Of a DNA stretch of 64,000 nt, positions 35,923-44,707 are shown one piece after another. The notes under the pieces were generated by a model that was given only the letters and a program-made list of their open reading frames with translations, searched no databases and was not told where the DNA came from. The first letter of the stretch is position 1, and each line of letters begins with the position of its first letter. Source of the stretch: Marinigracilibium pacificum (GTDB taxonomy: Bacteria > Bacteroidota > Bacteroidia > Cytophagales > Cyclobacteriaceae). The position numbers were made by a program, and so were the translations under genes. Where the stretch lies: assembly GCF_012926615.1 (NCBI RefSeq), contig NZ_JABBNU010000006.1, forward strand, positions 307,633-371,632. Reading direction: 5' to 3'.

Positions 35923-37266
35923 TTAGTCGTTATATACGATAGTGTAACCTCTTATACCATGTTCATGGCTATCAAGGCCTTCCACCTCGTGTTTTTCAGA
36001 AACTCTGATACCAAATGTCTTTTTCATTATAAAGAATAATGTAAATGCAGTTAAGAATGCTGCACCTCCGCAGATAGCTACACCTTTAAGTTGGATAAGG
36101 AATTGACTCCATCCGGCCATTGAGCCGAAGATACCTACTGCCAGTGTTCCAAATATTCCACAAGTTAAGTGTACAGAAACAGCTCCTACGCAGTCATCAA
36201 GCTTAAATTTATCAAGAGTGACAGCAGAAAACACTACCAGAATACCACTTATAAGTCCGATGATAAGTGAATCTGTGATATTCATTACATCTGCTCCGGC
36301 TGTGATTCCTACAAGTCCTGCGAGGATACCATTAAGTACCATGCCGAAATCAAGTCTTTTAAACATGAAGAATCCGGTGAAACATCCGCCAATTGCTCCG
36401 GCGCATGCAGCTAGACTGGTGTTAACAAGAACAACAGAAGTTGCCATTGGATCAGCAGATAGTACAGACCCTCCATTGAATCCGAACCATCCTAACCAAA
36501 GTAGGAAAACACCAATTGTAGCTAAAGGCACACTACTTCCAGGTTTGTCAATGACTTTTCCGTCAACATATTTACCGATACGAGGGCCAATCATGATAAT
36601 ACCAGCAAGCGCTCCCCAGCCACCCACTGAATGTACCAGTGTTGATCCGGCAAAATCATAAAAGCCCATCGCATCTAATGCTCCGCCGCCCCATTTCCAA
36701 CTACCGATTACTGGATAGATCAACCCAACAAAGATCACGGTAAAAATAAAATAGGCGTTTATTTTAATACGTTCAGCTACGGCACCAGAAACAATGGTGG
36801 CAGCGGTAGCAGCAAACATCCCCTGAAATAAAAAGTCTGTCCAATATGTGTAACCTGAGTTATACCCGACCCCATCAGTGTCGTTTAATAAAAATCCGGA
36901 AAAATCAAACCATCCCGGTCCGTCGGCAAATGCAGGGTACATTAAGTTAAAACCAAAAAATGCAAAAGTTAATAAACCAATTGCAGGAGTTAATGTGTTT
37001 TTGAAAAGGATATTAACCGTGTTTTTAGCTTGTGTAAATCCAGCTTCAACAGCAGCAAAACCCAGGTGCATGATAAATACCAAAGCAGTACATAACATCA
37101 TCCAGGTATTGTTGGTGGTTAATACATTTAACCCTTGTTGTTCTTTTAATGCCTCAATCTCGGCCATAGCCATAGATGAAGCTTCGGTACCAGGGGCTAC
37201 ATCTGAAAGTACAGAAAAACCAGATCCTGCACTTTGAATAACTTCATGAATTAATTCGGTTAGCAT
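35923..37266 (-). CDS. amtB: Ammonium transporter
   Basis: The 447-residue protein has about eleven membrane segments and the Amt signatures: NNTWMMLCTALVFIMHLGFAAVEAGF, DFAGSTLVHSVGGW (first pore His), and GAVSVHLTCGIFGTLAVGIFG (second pore His). The N-terminus before TM1 is about 50 residues long, without an obvious signal peptide. It transports ammonium across the inner membrane. No glnB/glnK gene is adjacent, unlike in many bacteria, so regulation by PII would have to come from elsewhere. Confidence 0.96.
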   Translation of the reverse strand: MLTELIHEVIQSAGSGFSVLSDVAPGTEASSMAMAEIEALKEQQGLNVLTTNNTWMMLCTALVFIMHLGFAAVEAGFTQAKNTVNILFKNTLTPAIGLLTFAFFGFNLMYPAFADGPGWFDFSGFLLNDTDGVGYNSGYTYWTDFLFQGMFAATAATIVSGAVAERIKINAYFIFTVIFVGLIYPVIGSWKWGGGALDAMGFYDFAGSTLVHSVGGWGALAGIIMIGPRIGKYVDGKVIDKPGSSVPLATIGVFLLWLGWFGFNGGSVLSADPMATSVVLVNTSLAACAGAIGGCFTGFFMFKRLDFGMVLNGILAGLVGITAGADVMNITDSLIIGLISGILVVFSAVTLDKFKLDDCVGAVSVHLTCGIFGTLAVGIFGSMAGWSQFLIQLKGVAICGGAAFLTAFTLFFIMKKTFGIRVSEKHEVEGLDSHEHGIRGYTIVYND

Positions 37267-37633
37267 ATTAGTATTAAGGTTCAGTAAAAAATGTAAAAAG
37301 TTTAGTTTTAGATTTAATTATAGCCCTAATATCAGTATAAATATGTTTATAAATAAATTAGTGGTTTAAAAATAAACTTGTTTTTTAAATAATAATGAAA
37401 TTTATAATTAATAAGGGGTGTTTTTGAAACTGTTGTATTGAGATTGTGATATTCGGCTTTTGATAGAACATTTTTATAATTTCAGGATGTTTTGATTGCG
37501 GAATGTGTAAAATTTTGATGTTTTATTGAATTTGTAATTATTTTAATACTTGCTGTTTGTGAATTTCTTAATTAATGTTCAGTAGTTGAATAATAAGCCA
37601 AAGGGTGTTTATTTTGTTGAAAATTCACAAAGC
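37267..37633. other. AT-rich divergent promoter region between amtB and the MscS-type gene
   Basis: About 370 bp without coding character. It must hold the promoters for both genes, but no TAnnTTTG or sigma-54 match good enough to call was found. Confidence 0.4.
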
Positions 37634-39289
37634 ATGAAGAAATACCAATACTTGTATCTGATTTGGCTATCCTTGTTTGTTTCTTTTTCTGTATTAGGGC
37701 AGGAAGGAGAATTAGCCATAAATGAAAAGGAAGATGTATTTATAGATCTTTCATCTCCACAAAATACTGTTAAAACTCATCTATCAAATCTGCAACCTGA
37801 AAGTTATCATCCGGAGATTGCTGCTAAGGTATTTAATCCCGAAGCACATGATGAAGAGGAAAGAACGGACCTGGCAATTAAACTTAAGCAGGTTTTGGAT
37901 GGAGAAGGAATAATAGTTGACACTGAAGGCATTCCAAATAATCCTGATTACCTTGATTCTGCATCAAGCAATCAACATTATTATAAATTAACTTCTTCGC
38001 TGCCGAGAATAAAGCTGGCAAAGGTTGGTGACAAATGGTATTACTCTGAGAATACAGCTCGGATAATAAATGAACTTCATAAAGACACCTACCCATTTGG
38101 TACTGCGGAATTGCTCAATATTTTACCCAAAACAAGTAATCGTAAATACCTGGGGCTTTATTTATGGCAGATTATAGGGTTAGCAATACTTGTCCTGATA
38201 GCGGTAATAGTTCATAACCTATTTACATTCGTTCTTAGAAAGGTGATTACTGCTATGTTGCTTAAGGCCGGCTATAAAGAAATTGCAAAGGGCTTCGTAA
38301 CTCCAATTGCCAGTCCGGCAGCATGGTTTATTGTTGTGTTTTTAATGAGTGTACTTGTAAGAGTTTTACAATTGCCAATTGATTTTGCTCATTACACTAT
38401 TTTAATATTAAAAGCATTAGTGCCATTCTTTGGTACAATAATAATTTATCGACTTGTAGATGTTTTAGGTCTCTATATGTACAGGTTGGCTGAAAAAACC
38501 AAGTCTACTCTTGATGATCAGCTTGTTCCATTGGTGAGTAAAACACTTAAGATTTTCGTCGTCTTGTTAGGTGTTATTTTTGTACTTAGTAGTCTTGATA
38601 TTAATGTAATACCAATTTTAACAGGATTATCAATTGGTGGTCTTGCATTTGCGTTGGCAGCCCAGGATACTCTTAAGAACTTCTTTGGAAGTATTATGAT
38701 CTTCCTTGACAGACCTTTTCAAATAGGTGACTGGATTACTGCCGGAAGTGATATTGATGGAACTGTTGAGGAGGTCGGATTCAGGTCTACCCGAATCAGG
38801 ACTTTTCGAAATTCGGTAACTTCCGTGCCTAATGGGCAGCTTGCAGACATGACTGTTGATAATCATGGATTACGTGTATATCGACGATTTTATACTCGCC
38901 TTGGTGTTACTTATGATACGCCACCACAATTAATTGAGGCTTTTGTTGAAGGGTTGAGGAAAATTACTCATGACCATCCGGATACAAGAAAAGATAATTA
39001 TCATATTTATTTGAATGAATTTGCTGGCTCTGCTCTTGAAATCATGTATTATGTGTTTTTCAGAGTTCCGGATTGGGGCGATGAGTTAAAAGCAAGACAT
39101 GAGTTGATGTTACAAATTATTGAACTTGCTGAAGATTTAGGAGTGAGGTTTGCATTCCCAACTCAAACATTGCATATGGAAACATTTCCTGAAAAAGAGA
39201 GTCTGACTCCGGTTTATTCTGAAACACCAGATTCATTGAAGCAAAAGTTAGCTGCTTTTTATGATAGAAAAGGAATTAAGCATTCTTAA
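37634..39289 (+). CDS. MscS-family mechanosensitive channel with periplasmic N-terminal domain
   Basis: The open frame starts at TTG 37586, but ATG 37634 (MKKYQYLYLIWLSLFVSFSVLGQ) places a signal peptide at the N-terminus and is chosen, giving 551 residues. After a soluble domain of about 150 residues come membrane segments (LWQIIGLAILVLIAVIVHNLF; SPAAWFIVVFLMSVLVRVL; ILKALVPFFGTIIIYRL) and the MscS pore and beta domain (ILTGLSIGGLAFALAAQDTLKNFFGSI; LDRPFQIGDWI; VEEVGFRSTRIRTF; VPNGQLADMTVDN). It relieves osmotic pressure at the inner membrane. Its end overlaps the convergent VTT gene by 14 bp. Confidence 0.93.
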   Translation: MKKYQYLYLIWLSLFVSFSVLGQEGELAINEKEDVFIDLSSPQNTVKTHLSNLQPESYHPEIAAKVFNPEAHDEEERTDLAIKLKQVLDGEGIIVDTEGIPNNPDYLDSASSNQHYYKLTSSLPRIKLAKVGDKWYYSENTARIINELHKDTYPFGTAELLNILPKTSNRKYLGLYLWQIIGLAILVLIAVIVHNLFTFVLRKVITAMLLKAGYKEIAKGFVTPIASPAAWFIVVFLMSVLVRVLQLPIDFAHYTILILKALVPFFGTIIIYRLVDVLGLYMYRLAEKTKSTLDDQLVPLVSKTLKIFVVLLGVIFVLSSLDINVIPILTGLSIGGLAFALAAQDTLKNFFGSIMIFLDRPFQIGDWITAGSDIDGTVEEVGFRSTRIRTFRNSVTSVPNGQLADMTVDNHGLRVYRRFYTRLGVTYDTPPQLIEAFVEGLRKITHDHPDTRKDNYHIYLNEFAGSALEIMYYVFFRVPDWGDELKARHELMLQIIELAEDLGVRFAFPTQTLHMETFPEKESLTPVYSETPDSLKQKLAAFYDRKGIKHS

Positions 39290-39959
39290 CTGCTCTTCGG
39301 ATCATAACACCGATCCACAGGGTAGAAATTAAAAATAAAATTAACCATACCGCTGTCTCTACAGGCAGCGGTTTTTTTGATTCTATTATCGAATAGATTG
39401 AGGCTGCAGATGCACCTGTAAGATATGCCAGTAATGTCCTGGGGAGCATTCCTACAAGGCTACCGTAAAAGAATTTTTTTATATGAACACCTGCTGCAGC
39501 CATAACAAAATTCATCACAGCAAAAGGCAAAATCGGCGACAAGCGAACAGCAACTACAGTTCGAAATCCTCTTCTTCTTAATTTTTCAAAGACTCTTTTT
39601 CTTTTATGTTTTTTGTTAATGAAGTCATAAAGCCACCGATCTTCAATATTAAGCGAAATGTAATAACCTATTAATGCACCTAACAGGTAGCCGGCAACCA
39701 GAAATGGAAACGTGTACCATGGCAAGTAAAAGCCCCATAAGGCTGCAGTCAGCGTTGTAGGCATAAGTGCCAGCCCCATAACTATAGCAGAAACCAGAAA
39801 ATATATTATCAAATCTACCAGTGAAACAGGTAGAGAAGTGATATCGTTGAGAATTAAATATCCAATTAAAGTAGAACTACAGATAAGCGGGCCAATAAAC
39901 TGCCATGCTCCCCAAAAAGTAGAAATAAGCGTGTGAAAAAATTTGTTGGAACCTAACAT
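39276..39959 (-). CDS. VTT/TVP38-TMEM64 family membrane protein (DedA-like)
   Basis: The 227-residue protein has about five membrane segments and the VTT-domain pattern: LWGFYLPWYTFPFLVAGYLLGALIGYYIS and a basic loop followed by VVAVRLSPILPFAVMNFVMAAAGV. The (F/V)R(L/F)xPxxPf motif is typical. Relatives act as lipid scramblases or polyprenyl-lipid transporters. It converges on and overlaps the MscS-type gene by 14 bp. Confidence 0.88.
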   Translation of the reverse strand: MLGSNKFFHTLISTFWGAWQFIGPLICSSTLIGYLILNDITSLPVSLVDLIIYFLVSAIVMGLALMPTTLTAALWGFYLPWYTFPFLVAGYLLGALIGYYISLNIEDRWLYDFINKKHKRKRVFEKLRRRGFRTVVAVRLSPILPFAVMNFVMAAAGVHIKKFFYGSLVGMLPRTLLAYLTGASAASIYSIIESKKPLPVETAVWLILFLISTLWIGVMIRRAVKNA

Positions 39960-40022
39960 CTGTTAATTTTACGAAGCATTATCCTGAATTTAATTTTCTT
40001 TTGAAAATAAATTAATAAAAAT

Positions 40023-41168
40023 ATGACTAAACTGGGTACTAAAGCTGTTCATGCCGGTGTTGAACCTGATCCTGCAACGGGAGCAATTATGACACCCATA
40101 TACCAAACAACAACTTATGTTCAGGAATCTCCTGGGCAACATAAGGGGTATGAATATTCGAGATCAAAAAACCCTACACGAAGTGCACTTGAAAAAAGCA
40201 TTGCCGCATTAGAAAATGGGAAGTACGGACTTTGTTTTTCTTCAGGACTGGCAGCAATCGATGCAGTGATTAAACTACTTAAACCCGGAGATGAAGTTAT
40301 TAGTACCAATGATTTGTACGGTGGGTCATACAGGATATTTACGAGAATTTTTGCAGACTTTGGAATAAAGTTTCATTTCATTGATATGTCTGAGCCGGAG
40401 AAAATTGCTTCTTTCATTAATAATAATACCAAGCTGGTTTGGGTTGAAACACCGACTAATCCGATGATGAATATTATTGATATAAAAGCAATTTCAGATA
40501 TTATCAAAGGTAAAGATATTCTTTTGGCTGTTGATAATACATTTGCAACTCCTATTCTCCAGACTCCAATTGATTTGGGAGCAGATATTGTGATGCATTC
40601 GGCAACTAAATATCTTGGAGGTCATAGTGATGTGGTGATGGGAGCCTTGGTTGTTAATGATGATGACTTAGCAAAACGCCTGGCCTTTATTCAAAACTCA
40701 TGTGGGGCAGTACCGGGGCCACAAGATGTATTTTTGGTTTTGAGAGGGATAAAAACACTCCATTTAAGGATTGAGCGCCATTGTCAAAATGGTGAAGAAG
40801 TAGCGAAATGGTTGACTACCCATCCTTCAGTTGAAAATGTTTACTGGCCGGGATTTGAAAGCCACCCAGGTTATGACGTAGCCAGGTCACAAATGAGAGG
40901 TTTTGGAGGAATGATTTCTTTTTCTTTAAAAGATGATACACAAAAAGCAGCATTTAAGGTGCTTGAGAAATTCAGAATATTTAGTTTGGCCGAATCACTT
41001 GGTGGAGTAGAGTCTCTTTGTGGGCATCCGGTTACAATGACACACGCAGCTATTCCGAAAGAAGAGAGAATAAAAGTGGGACTTACAGATTCATTGATAA
41101 GGCTAAGTGTTGGAATTGAAGATGTAGAAGATTTAATTGCAGACCTTGAACAAGCATTAGAAAAATAA
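40023..41168 (+). CDS. Cystathionine gamma-synthase/lyase family PLP enzyme
   Basis: The 381-residue trans-sulfuration enzyme starts MTKLGTKAVHAG and has PIYQTTTYVQ, EYSRSKNPTR, CFSSGLAAIDAV, YGGSYRIF, VETPTNPMMNI, VDNTFATP and the PLP lysine in HSATKYLGGHSDVVMG. The gamma-synthase and gamma-lyase subtypes are not safely separated by these motifs. It works in methionine/cysteine metabolism in the cytosol. The bestrophin ATG follows its stop directly. Confidence 0.93.
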   Translation: MTKLGTKAVHAGVEPDPATGAIMTPIYQTTTYVQESPGQHKGYEYSRSKNPTRSALEKSIAALENGKYGLCFSSGLAAIDAVIKLLKPGDEVISTNDLYGGSYRIFTRIFADFGIKFHFIDMSEPEKIASFINNNTKLVWVETPTNPMMNIIDIKAISDIIKGKDILLAVDNTFATPILQTPIDLGADIVMHSATKYLGGHSDVVMGALVVNDDDLAKRLAFIQNSCGAVPGPQDVFLVLRGIKTLHLRIERHCQNGEEVAKWLTTHPSVENVYWPGFESHPGYDVARSQMRGFGGMISFSLKDDTQKAAFKVLEKFRIFSLAESLGGVESLCGHPVTMTHAAIPKEERIKVGLTDSLIRLSVGIEDVEDLIADLEQALEK

Positions 41169-42062
41169 ATGAGCAAAATTACCGATTACCTCGATCAGGT
41201 TAAATACGAATATGATTCCAGGCCACTGATAAAGTTTAAGTGGTCAATGTTTGTAAAGTTAATTCCAAAATTAATTTTAGTGGTTTTAGTAGCTTCTATA
41301 ATAGCCTATATGACGGTTGAGGCTAAATTAATTAATACTAAAACAGGAATTTCTTTCGCTGGTTTTTTAACAGCGGCAATGGGTATTTTATTAGTTTTTA
41401 GAAATAATACCGCTTATGATCGCTGGTGGGAGGGACGAAAGATTTGGGGGACTCTGGTTAATACTTCTAGACATACAGCTATGTTGTTAAAGGAGTTGTT
41501 TAGGAGTAATCAATACCGTCTGGAAGATTTTACAGGTTTATTGTCAGCATTCCCTCATGTATTAAAAGATCATTTAAGAAACATAAATGATGAGTCAGCA
41601 TATGATTTTTTATCGGAAGAAGAATTTAATTTTATGAAAAGCATGGATCATAAACCAAATGCTTTAATAATGTTGCTCCAAAGAAGATTTAAAGAAGCCT
41701 ATCAAAATGGTGAAATTACAGATTATCAGTATATAAAACTTAGTGACCAGGGAAGCTTGTTTACCGATTATCTGGGTAAATGTGAGAGAATAAAGAATAC
41801 CCCCATTCCTGCTAGTTATCAATTCTTAGTTAACTCTATCTCATGGTTGTATTTATTTACATTACCTTTTGGTCTGATTGAAGCAATGGGATGGAATTCG
41901 GTTTTTGTTGTGGCTTTTATTGCGTACTTGTTATTATCGATGATCGAAGTGAGTCTTGAAATAGAAGATCCTTTTGGTACTCAGCAAAATGATCTTCCTA
42001 CGGATAAGCTTGCAGATATGATTGCCTTGAATGTGGGAGAAATCTTGATCGGAAAACATTGA
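41169..42062 (+). CDS. Bestrophin family (UPF0187) anion channel-like protein
   Basis: The 297-residue protein has the bestrophin-type sequence FRNNTAYDRWWEGRKIWGTLVNTSR (about 78-102) after a first hydrophobic region (LIPKLILVVLVASIIAYM), a mid helical region and later segments (LYLFTLPFGLIEAMGWNSVFVVAFIAYLLLSMIEVSLEIEDPFG), where the acidic end is the family's Ca-clasp-like motif. It probably forms a pentameric channel in the inner membrane. It starts on the base after the preceding stop, so it is co-transcribed with the trans-sulfuration gene. Confidence 0.9.
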   Translation: MSKITDYLDQVKYEYDSRPLIKFKWSMFVKLIPKLILVVLVASIIAYMTVEAKLINTKTGISFAGFLTAAMGILLVFRNNTAYDRWWEGRKIWGTLVNTSRHTAMLLKELFRSNQYRLEDFTGLLSAFPHVLKDHLRNINDESAYDFLSEEEFNFMKSMDHKPNALIMLLQRRFKEAYQNGEITDYQYIKLSDQGSLFTDYLGKCERIKNTPIPASYQFLVNSISWLYLFTLPFGLIEAMGWNSVFVVAFIAYLLLSMIEVSLEIEDPFGTQQNDLPTDKLADMIALNVGEILIGKH

Positions 42063-42105
42063 TTTATTCCTTTTAACCCTGTAAATTCCTGTAAAAGAGT
42101 TTAAT

Positions 42106-42489
42106 ATGGCAAAGGTAATAGGAATAGGAGGGGTCTTTTTTAAATCTACAGATCCCGAAAGGCTAAAAAAATGGTATAAAGATCATTTAGGGATAGATTA
42201 TGATCAGTATGGTCGGGTATTTAAATGGGATGAAGGATGTAAAGAAGGTAATGGATCTACAACCTGGTGCCCGTTTGTTGGTAATACAAATTACTTTTCG
42301 CCATCAGATCATGACTATATGATTAACTATCGTGTAGATGATTTGATCGAACTTCTTGGTGAATTGGCGAAAAAAGGGATTGAGCAGGTAGGAGAAATGG
42401 AAGACTACCCTTACGGCAAATTTGCATGGATTGTAGATCCTGAAGGAAGGAAAATCGAACTATGGGAGCCAGTTGATGACCACTTGTAG
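42106..42489 (+). CDS. VOC family (glyoxalase/bleomycin-resistance fold) protein
   Basis: The 127-residue single VOC module has the typical strand pairs: GIGGVFFKSTDPERLKKWYKDHLG at the start and YGKFAWIVDPEGRKIELWEPV at the end, which carries the glutamate metal ligand (E in KIELWEP). The substrate is unknown. It is the third gene of the run starting at 40023. Confidence 0.9.
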   Translation: MAKVIGIGGVFFKSTDPERLKKWYKDHLGIDYDQYGRVFKWDEGCKEGNGSTTWCPFVGNTNYFSPSDHDYMINYRVDDLIELLGELAKKGIEQVGEMEDYPYGKFAWIVDPEGRKIELWEPVDDHL

Positions 42490-42514
42490 GAAAAAAGATA
42501 AATATTTCCGTTTT

Positions 42515-42549
42515 TTTGAATCCTTTCTATTGTATTGCTCTTAAATTTG
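42515..42549 (+). promoter_or_regulatory. Bacteroidota-type promoter of the AraC-family gene
   Basis: TTTG at 42515-42518 and TAAATTTG at 42542-42549 match the -33 TTTG and -7 TAnnTTTG elements with 23 bp between, at the upper end of the spacing range. The start codon is 23 bp downstream. Confidence 0.45.
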
Positions 42550-42572
42550 CGGTTTAACCACCCAACCATTAA

Positions 42573-43553
42573 ATGATTACTTTGAATATTCATCCGGATA
42601 ACTCCAGAGATATCCTGCATGAAATAGCGCGTGAATATGATTTACCTGTCACGGGTAATCGTCTTCTAATAAATAACGGCGAGCTATTTCTTGATGTGAG
42701 AATCGAAGAGTTTGAAGGACTTTTTGACCTTATTATTACCAGAGAGTGTATTATCCATGAGCCCGTGAGGATTTTTAGGCATGGAAAGCTTTCAAATAAT
42801 TTTTTCCCGGTATTATTTATTGACGCTCCTGCAATCGAATTTAAGATTCCTGAACTAGGAAATGTTCATGTTGGAAGTGAATCACTACATGGAGTGTCTT
42901 TTGGAATGTCGTCTGAACCGAGTGAAATGTTTCTTCCTCTTGAAAAAAAATTCAGATTTTTATCAATCAGGTTAAAACCTGAATACATTCGAAGCTTTGA
43001 GAAGGATAGCAAGTTTACAAGATATATTCTTCATTCCGATCAAGATATTATAATTCATGAAATGATCACTTTGGAAATGAAAAAGTTGATTGGTGAAATT
43101 CATGAAAATGCTGATGATGACTCCTTCGGTAGGAACTTTCGAAAAGTCAGGGCAGAGGAATTGATAATGCAATTTTTGCATAAGGTAGATAAACGAGATT
43201 TTTCTGTTAAAAGCAAACAAGGAAAGATAAAGACAGACGCCTATGAGCGTATATATAAGGTGAGAGAAAAATTACTTGAGGATTTATCGAAACAACCAGC
43301 TATGGATGAGCTCGCAGAGGAGGCTGCCTTATCTCCTTCAAGAATGAGAAGTGTATTTAAAGAAGTTTTTGGAATGCCGGTTTATTCATATTTACAAGAA
43401 GCGAGATTAGAAGAAGCAAGGAATTTAATTTTAAATTCTGATTATAGTATTTCCTCAATTAGTTACCTGACGGGCTTTAGTAACCCCGGCCACTTTGCTT
43501 CCTTGTTTAAAAACAAGTTTGGAATGCTTCCAAGTGAGTGGAAAAAGGCTTGA
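42573..43553 (+). CDS. AraC-family transcriptional regulator
   Basis: The 326-residue protein has an N-terminal sensor region without a recognised domain (residues 1-210) and a C-terminal AraC double HTH (about 225-326): QPAMDELAEEAALSPSRMRSVFKEVFGMPVYSYLQEARLEEA, then YSISSISYLTGFSNPGHFASLFKNKFGMLPSEWK. The gene directly precedes a region with two direct repeats and a candidate small RNA, which it may control (inference). Confidence 0.93.
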   Translation: MITLNIHPDNSRDILHEIAREYDLPVTGNRLLINNGELFLDVRIEEFEGLFDLIITRECIIHEPVRIFRHGKLSNNFFPVLFIDAPAIEFKIPELGNVHVGSESLHGVSFGMSSEPSEMFLPLEKKFRFLSIRLKPEYIRSFEKDSKFTRYILHSDQDIIIHEMITLEMKKLIGEIHENADDDSFGRNFRKVRAEELIMQFLHKVDKRDFSVKSKQGKIKTDAYERIYKVREKLLEDLSKQPAMDELAEEAALSPSRMRSVFKEVFGMPVYSYLQEARLEEARNLILNSDYSISSISYLTGFSNPGHFASLFKNKFGMLPSEWKKA

Positions 43554-43563
43554 AGATGAGATG

Positions 43564-43630
43564 TTAGTCATAATTTGATATTAGTTAGTCATAATTGTAT
43601 ATTCTTAAAGTATAATTCGCCCTACATTTG
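43564..43630 (+). promoter_or_regulatory. Two 12-bp direct repeats and a TAnnTTTG promoter element
   Basis: TTAGTCATAATT occurs at 43564-43575 and again at 43585-43596, a 21-bp period that puts both on the same DNA face. TACATTTG (43623-43630) matches the Bacteroidota -7 element. A TTG lies at 43595-43597, so the -33 spacing (25 bp) is loose, which would fit activator dependence. It lies directly after the AraC-family gene. Confidence 0.5.
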
Positions 43631-43634
43631 TAAT

Positions 43635-43790
43635 ACGAATTCCGACTGACACATTAGATGTCGTGTTTAGTTAATAGGTTATCGCCCGAATTGGTTGTGA
43701 CGGCGATCAAACAGATTAATTGTCGGTATGAGTTTTCATGGTTGGGTTAATTAAACCTGTTTTCCTCTCAGGAAGGCAGGTTTTTTTGTT
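43635..43790 (+). ncRNA. Candidate structured non-coding RNA with its own promoter and terminator
   Basis: No ORF fits. Nested pairings are visible: CCGAC (43642-43646) with GTCGG (43722-43726) closes a multi-branch region holding GACA/TGTC (43648-43651 with 43659-43662), TTAAT (43671-43675) with ATTAA (43715-43719), and ATCGCC (43681-43686) with GGCGAT (43702-43707). A terminator follows (AAACCTG...CAGGTTTTTTT, 43753-43787). I did not match it to 6S, SRP or tmRNA; a lineage-specific regulatory RNA is possible. Confidence 0.45.
43753..43787 (+). terminator. Terminator hairpin of the candidate RNA
   Basis: AAACCTG and CAGGTTT enclose an inner stem TTCCT/AGGAA around CTC, followed on the plus strand by T7. 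The DnaJ gene (minus) also ends here, but the minus-side tail is not T-rich. Confidence 0.85.
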
Positions 43791-43791
43791 T

Positions 43792-44622
43792 TTAAGACAT
43801 TAGCAATGCCAAAGCTGTGATCAAAGCAAAAACAATTGCTGAGGTCGAAAAATTCCCCATGAGTGTGGTTTTCTTATAGTATATAATTGCCATACAACTA
43901 CAAAATAATGCTAGTGCCGGGAAAAATATTAGATTCCCATACACAGGAGCCCTGTCTCGAATATAAACATATCCCTGATCAGTCATTATTTTAAAGCCAA
44001 CCCTAACATGAAATATCTTTGAAGTATAGAGAATTCCCGGATGTGATATGCTAATTTCTTTAAATGGACCCACTGAAACATTATAGGTTTCTTTAATTAT
44101 TTTAAAATAGCTTCCCTCATCGGTAATCTCTTCTTCAATAGCTGTGAAGTAAAATGTTCCGGATGATTCTTTAGTTAGCATATCTATCATTAAAAGCAAA
44201 CCGCCAATCAAAATTATAATATTGACATAATTCAAAGCCTTTTTAAACCTTGAGTATGATTCATCGATATCTTTTTTGCTGTAAGATCCCTGAGTACTAT
44301 AATACCCTCCGGTATATCTTCTCTTTCTGAAAATGGGAGGACGAGGAGGTGGTTGAGTAGCTTTCTGTCTTCTATTTGTTTTTGGAATGGTACCCTGATC
44401 TAATAAACTCTGATATCTGAGCTTTTGATCATAGATTTCTTTTTTATCAGGACTGGATAAAGTGTCATATGCTTCTCTTATCTGAATGAAATACTCGCTT
44501 GCTTCCGGATCTTTATTTACATCCGGATGATATTTAGAAGCCAATCTTCGATATGCAGATTTTATTTCATAATGAGATGCGAATCTCCCTAAATCAAGTA
44601 TCTGATAGTAATCTTTACCCAT
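43792..44622 (-). CDS. DnaJ-domain membrane protein
   Basis: The 276-residue protein has an N-terminal J domain (residues 2-66) with the HPD motif in YHPDVNKDPEAS, a basic linker rich in Pro and Arg (PPPRPPIFRKRR), one membrane segment around residues 133-150 (NIIILIGGLLLMIDML) and two near the C-terminus (LIFFPALALFCSCMAIIYY and SAIVFALITALALLMS). It presumably recruits DnaK to the inner membrane. No Zn-finger or C-terminal DnaJ domains are present. Confidence 0.9.
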   Translation of the reverse strand: MGKDYYQILDLGRFASHYEIKSAYRRLASKYHPDVNKDPEASEYFIQIREAYDTLSSPDKKEIYDQKLRYQSLLDQGTIPKTNRRQKATQPPPRPPIFRKRRYTGGYYSTQGSYSKKDIDESYSRFKKALNYVNIIILIGGLLLMIDMLTKESSGTFYFTAIEEEITDEGSYFKIIKETYNVSVGPFKEISISHPGILYTSKIFHVRVGFKIMTDQGYVYIRDRAPVYGNLIFFPALALFCSCMAIIYYKKTTLMGNFSTSAIVFALITALALLMS

Positions 44623-44656
44623 AAATAACTGCTAAGTTAATCACAGGTGGGCACAA

Positions 44657-44690
44657 AAAAAAGAGTGGCTATGACCACTCTTTTTATATT
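44657..44690 (-). terminator. Terminator of the downstream member of the secreted pair
   Basis: AAAGAGTGG and CCACTCTTT pair around TATGAC-like loop bases; on the minus strand a T8 run follows. It lies 18 bp past the stop at 44708. Confidence 0.88.
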
Positions 44691-44707
44691 TGTTATGACT
44701 CTGTTAT

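Noticed and set aside
36218..37237. Long plus-strand frames opposite amtB
   Set aside because: They are antisense shadows of the membrane protein's codon pattern, without conserved motifs.
35923..37585. Sigma-54 promoter for amtB, as in enteric bacteria
   Set aside because: No TGGCA-N9-10-GC match was found in the upstream region on the gene's strand.
43635..43790. tRNA, 6S RNA or SRP RNA at the structured intergenic region
   Set aside because: No tRNA cloverleaf with T-loop GTTCRAnYC, no SRP GNAR tetraloop with the conserved asymmetric loop, and no long 6S-like rod with a central bubble could be drawn, so no class was assigned.
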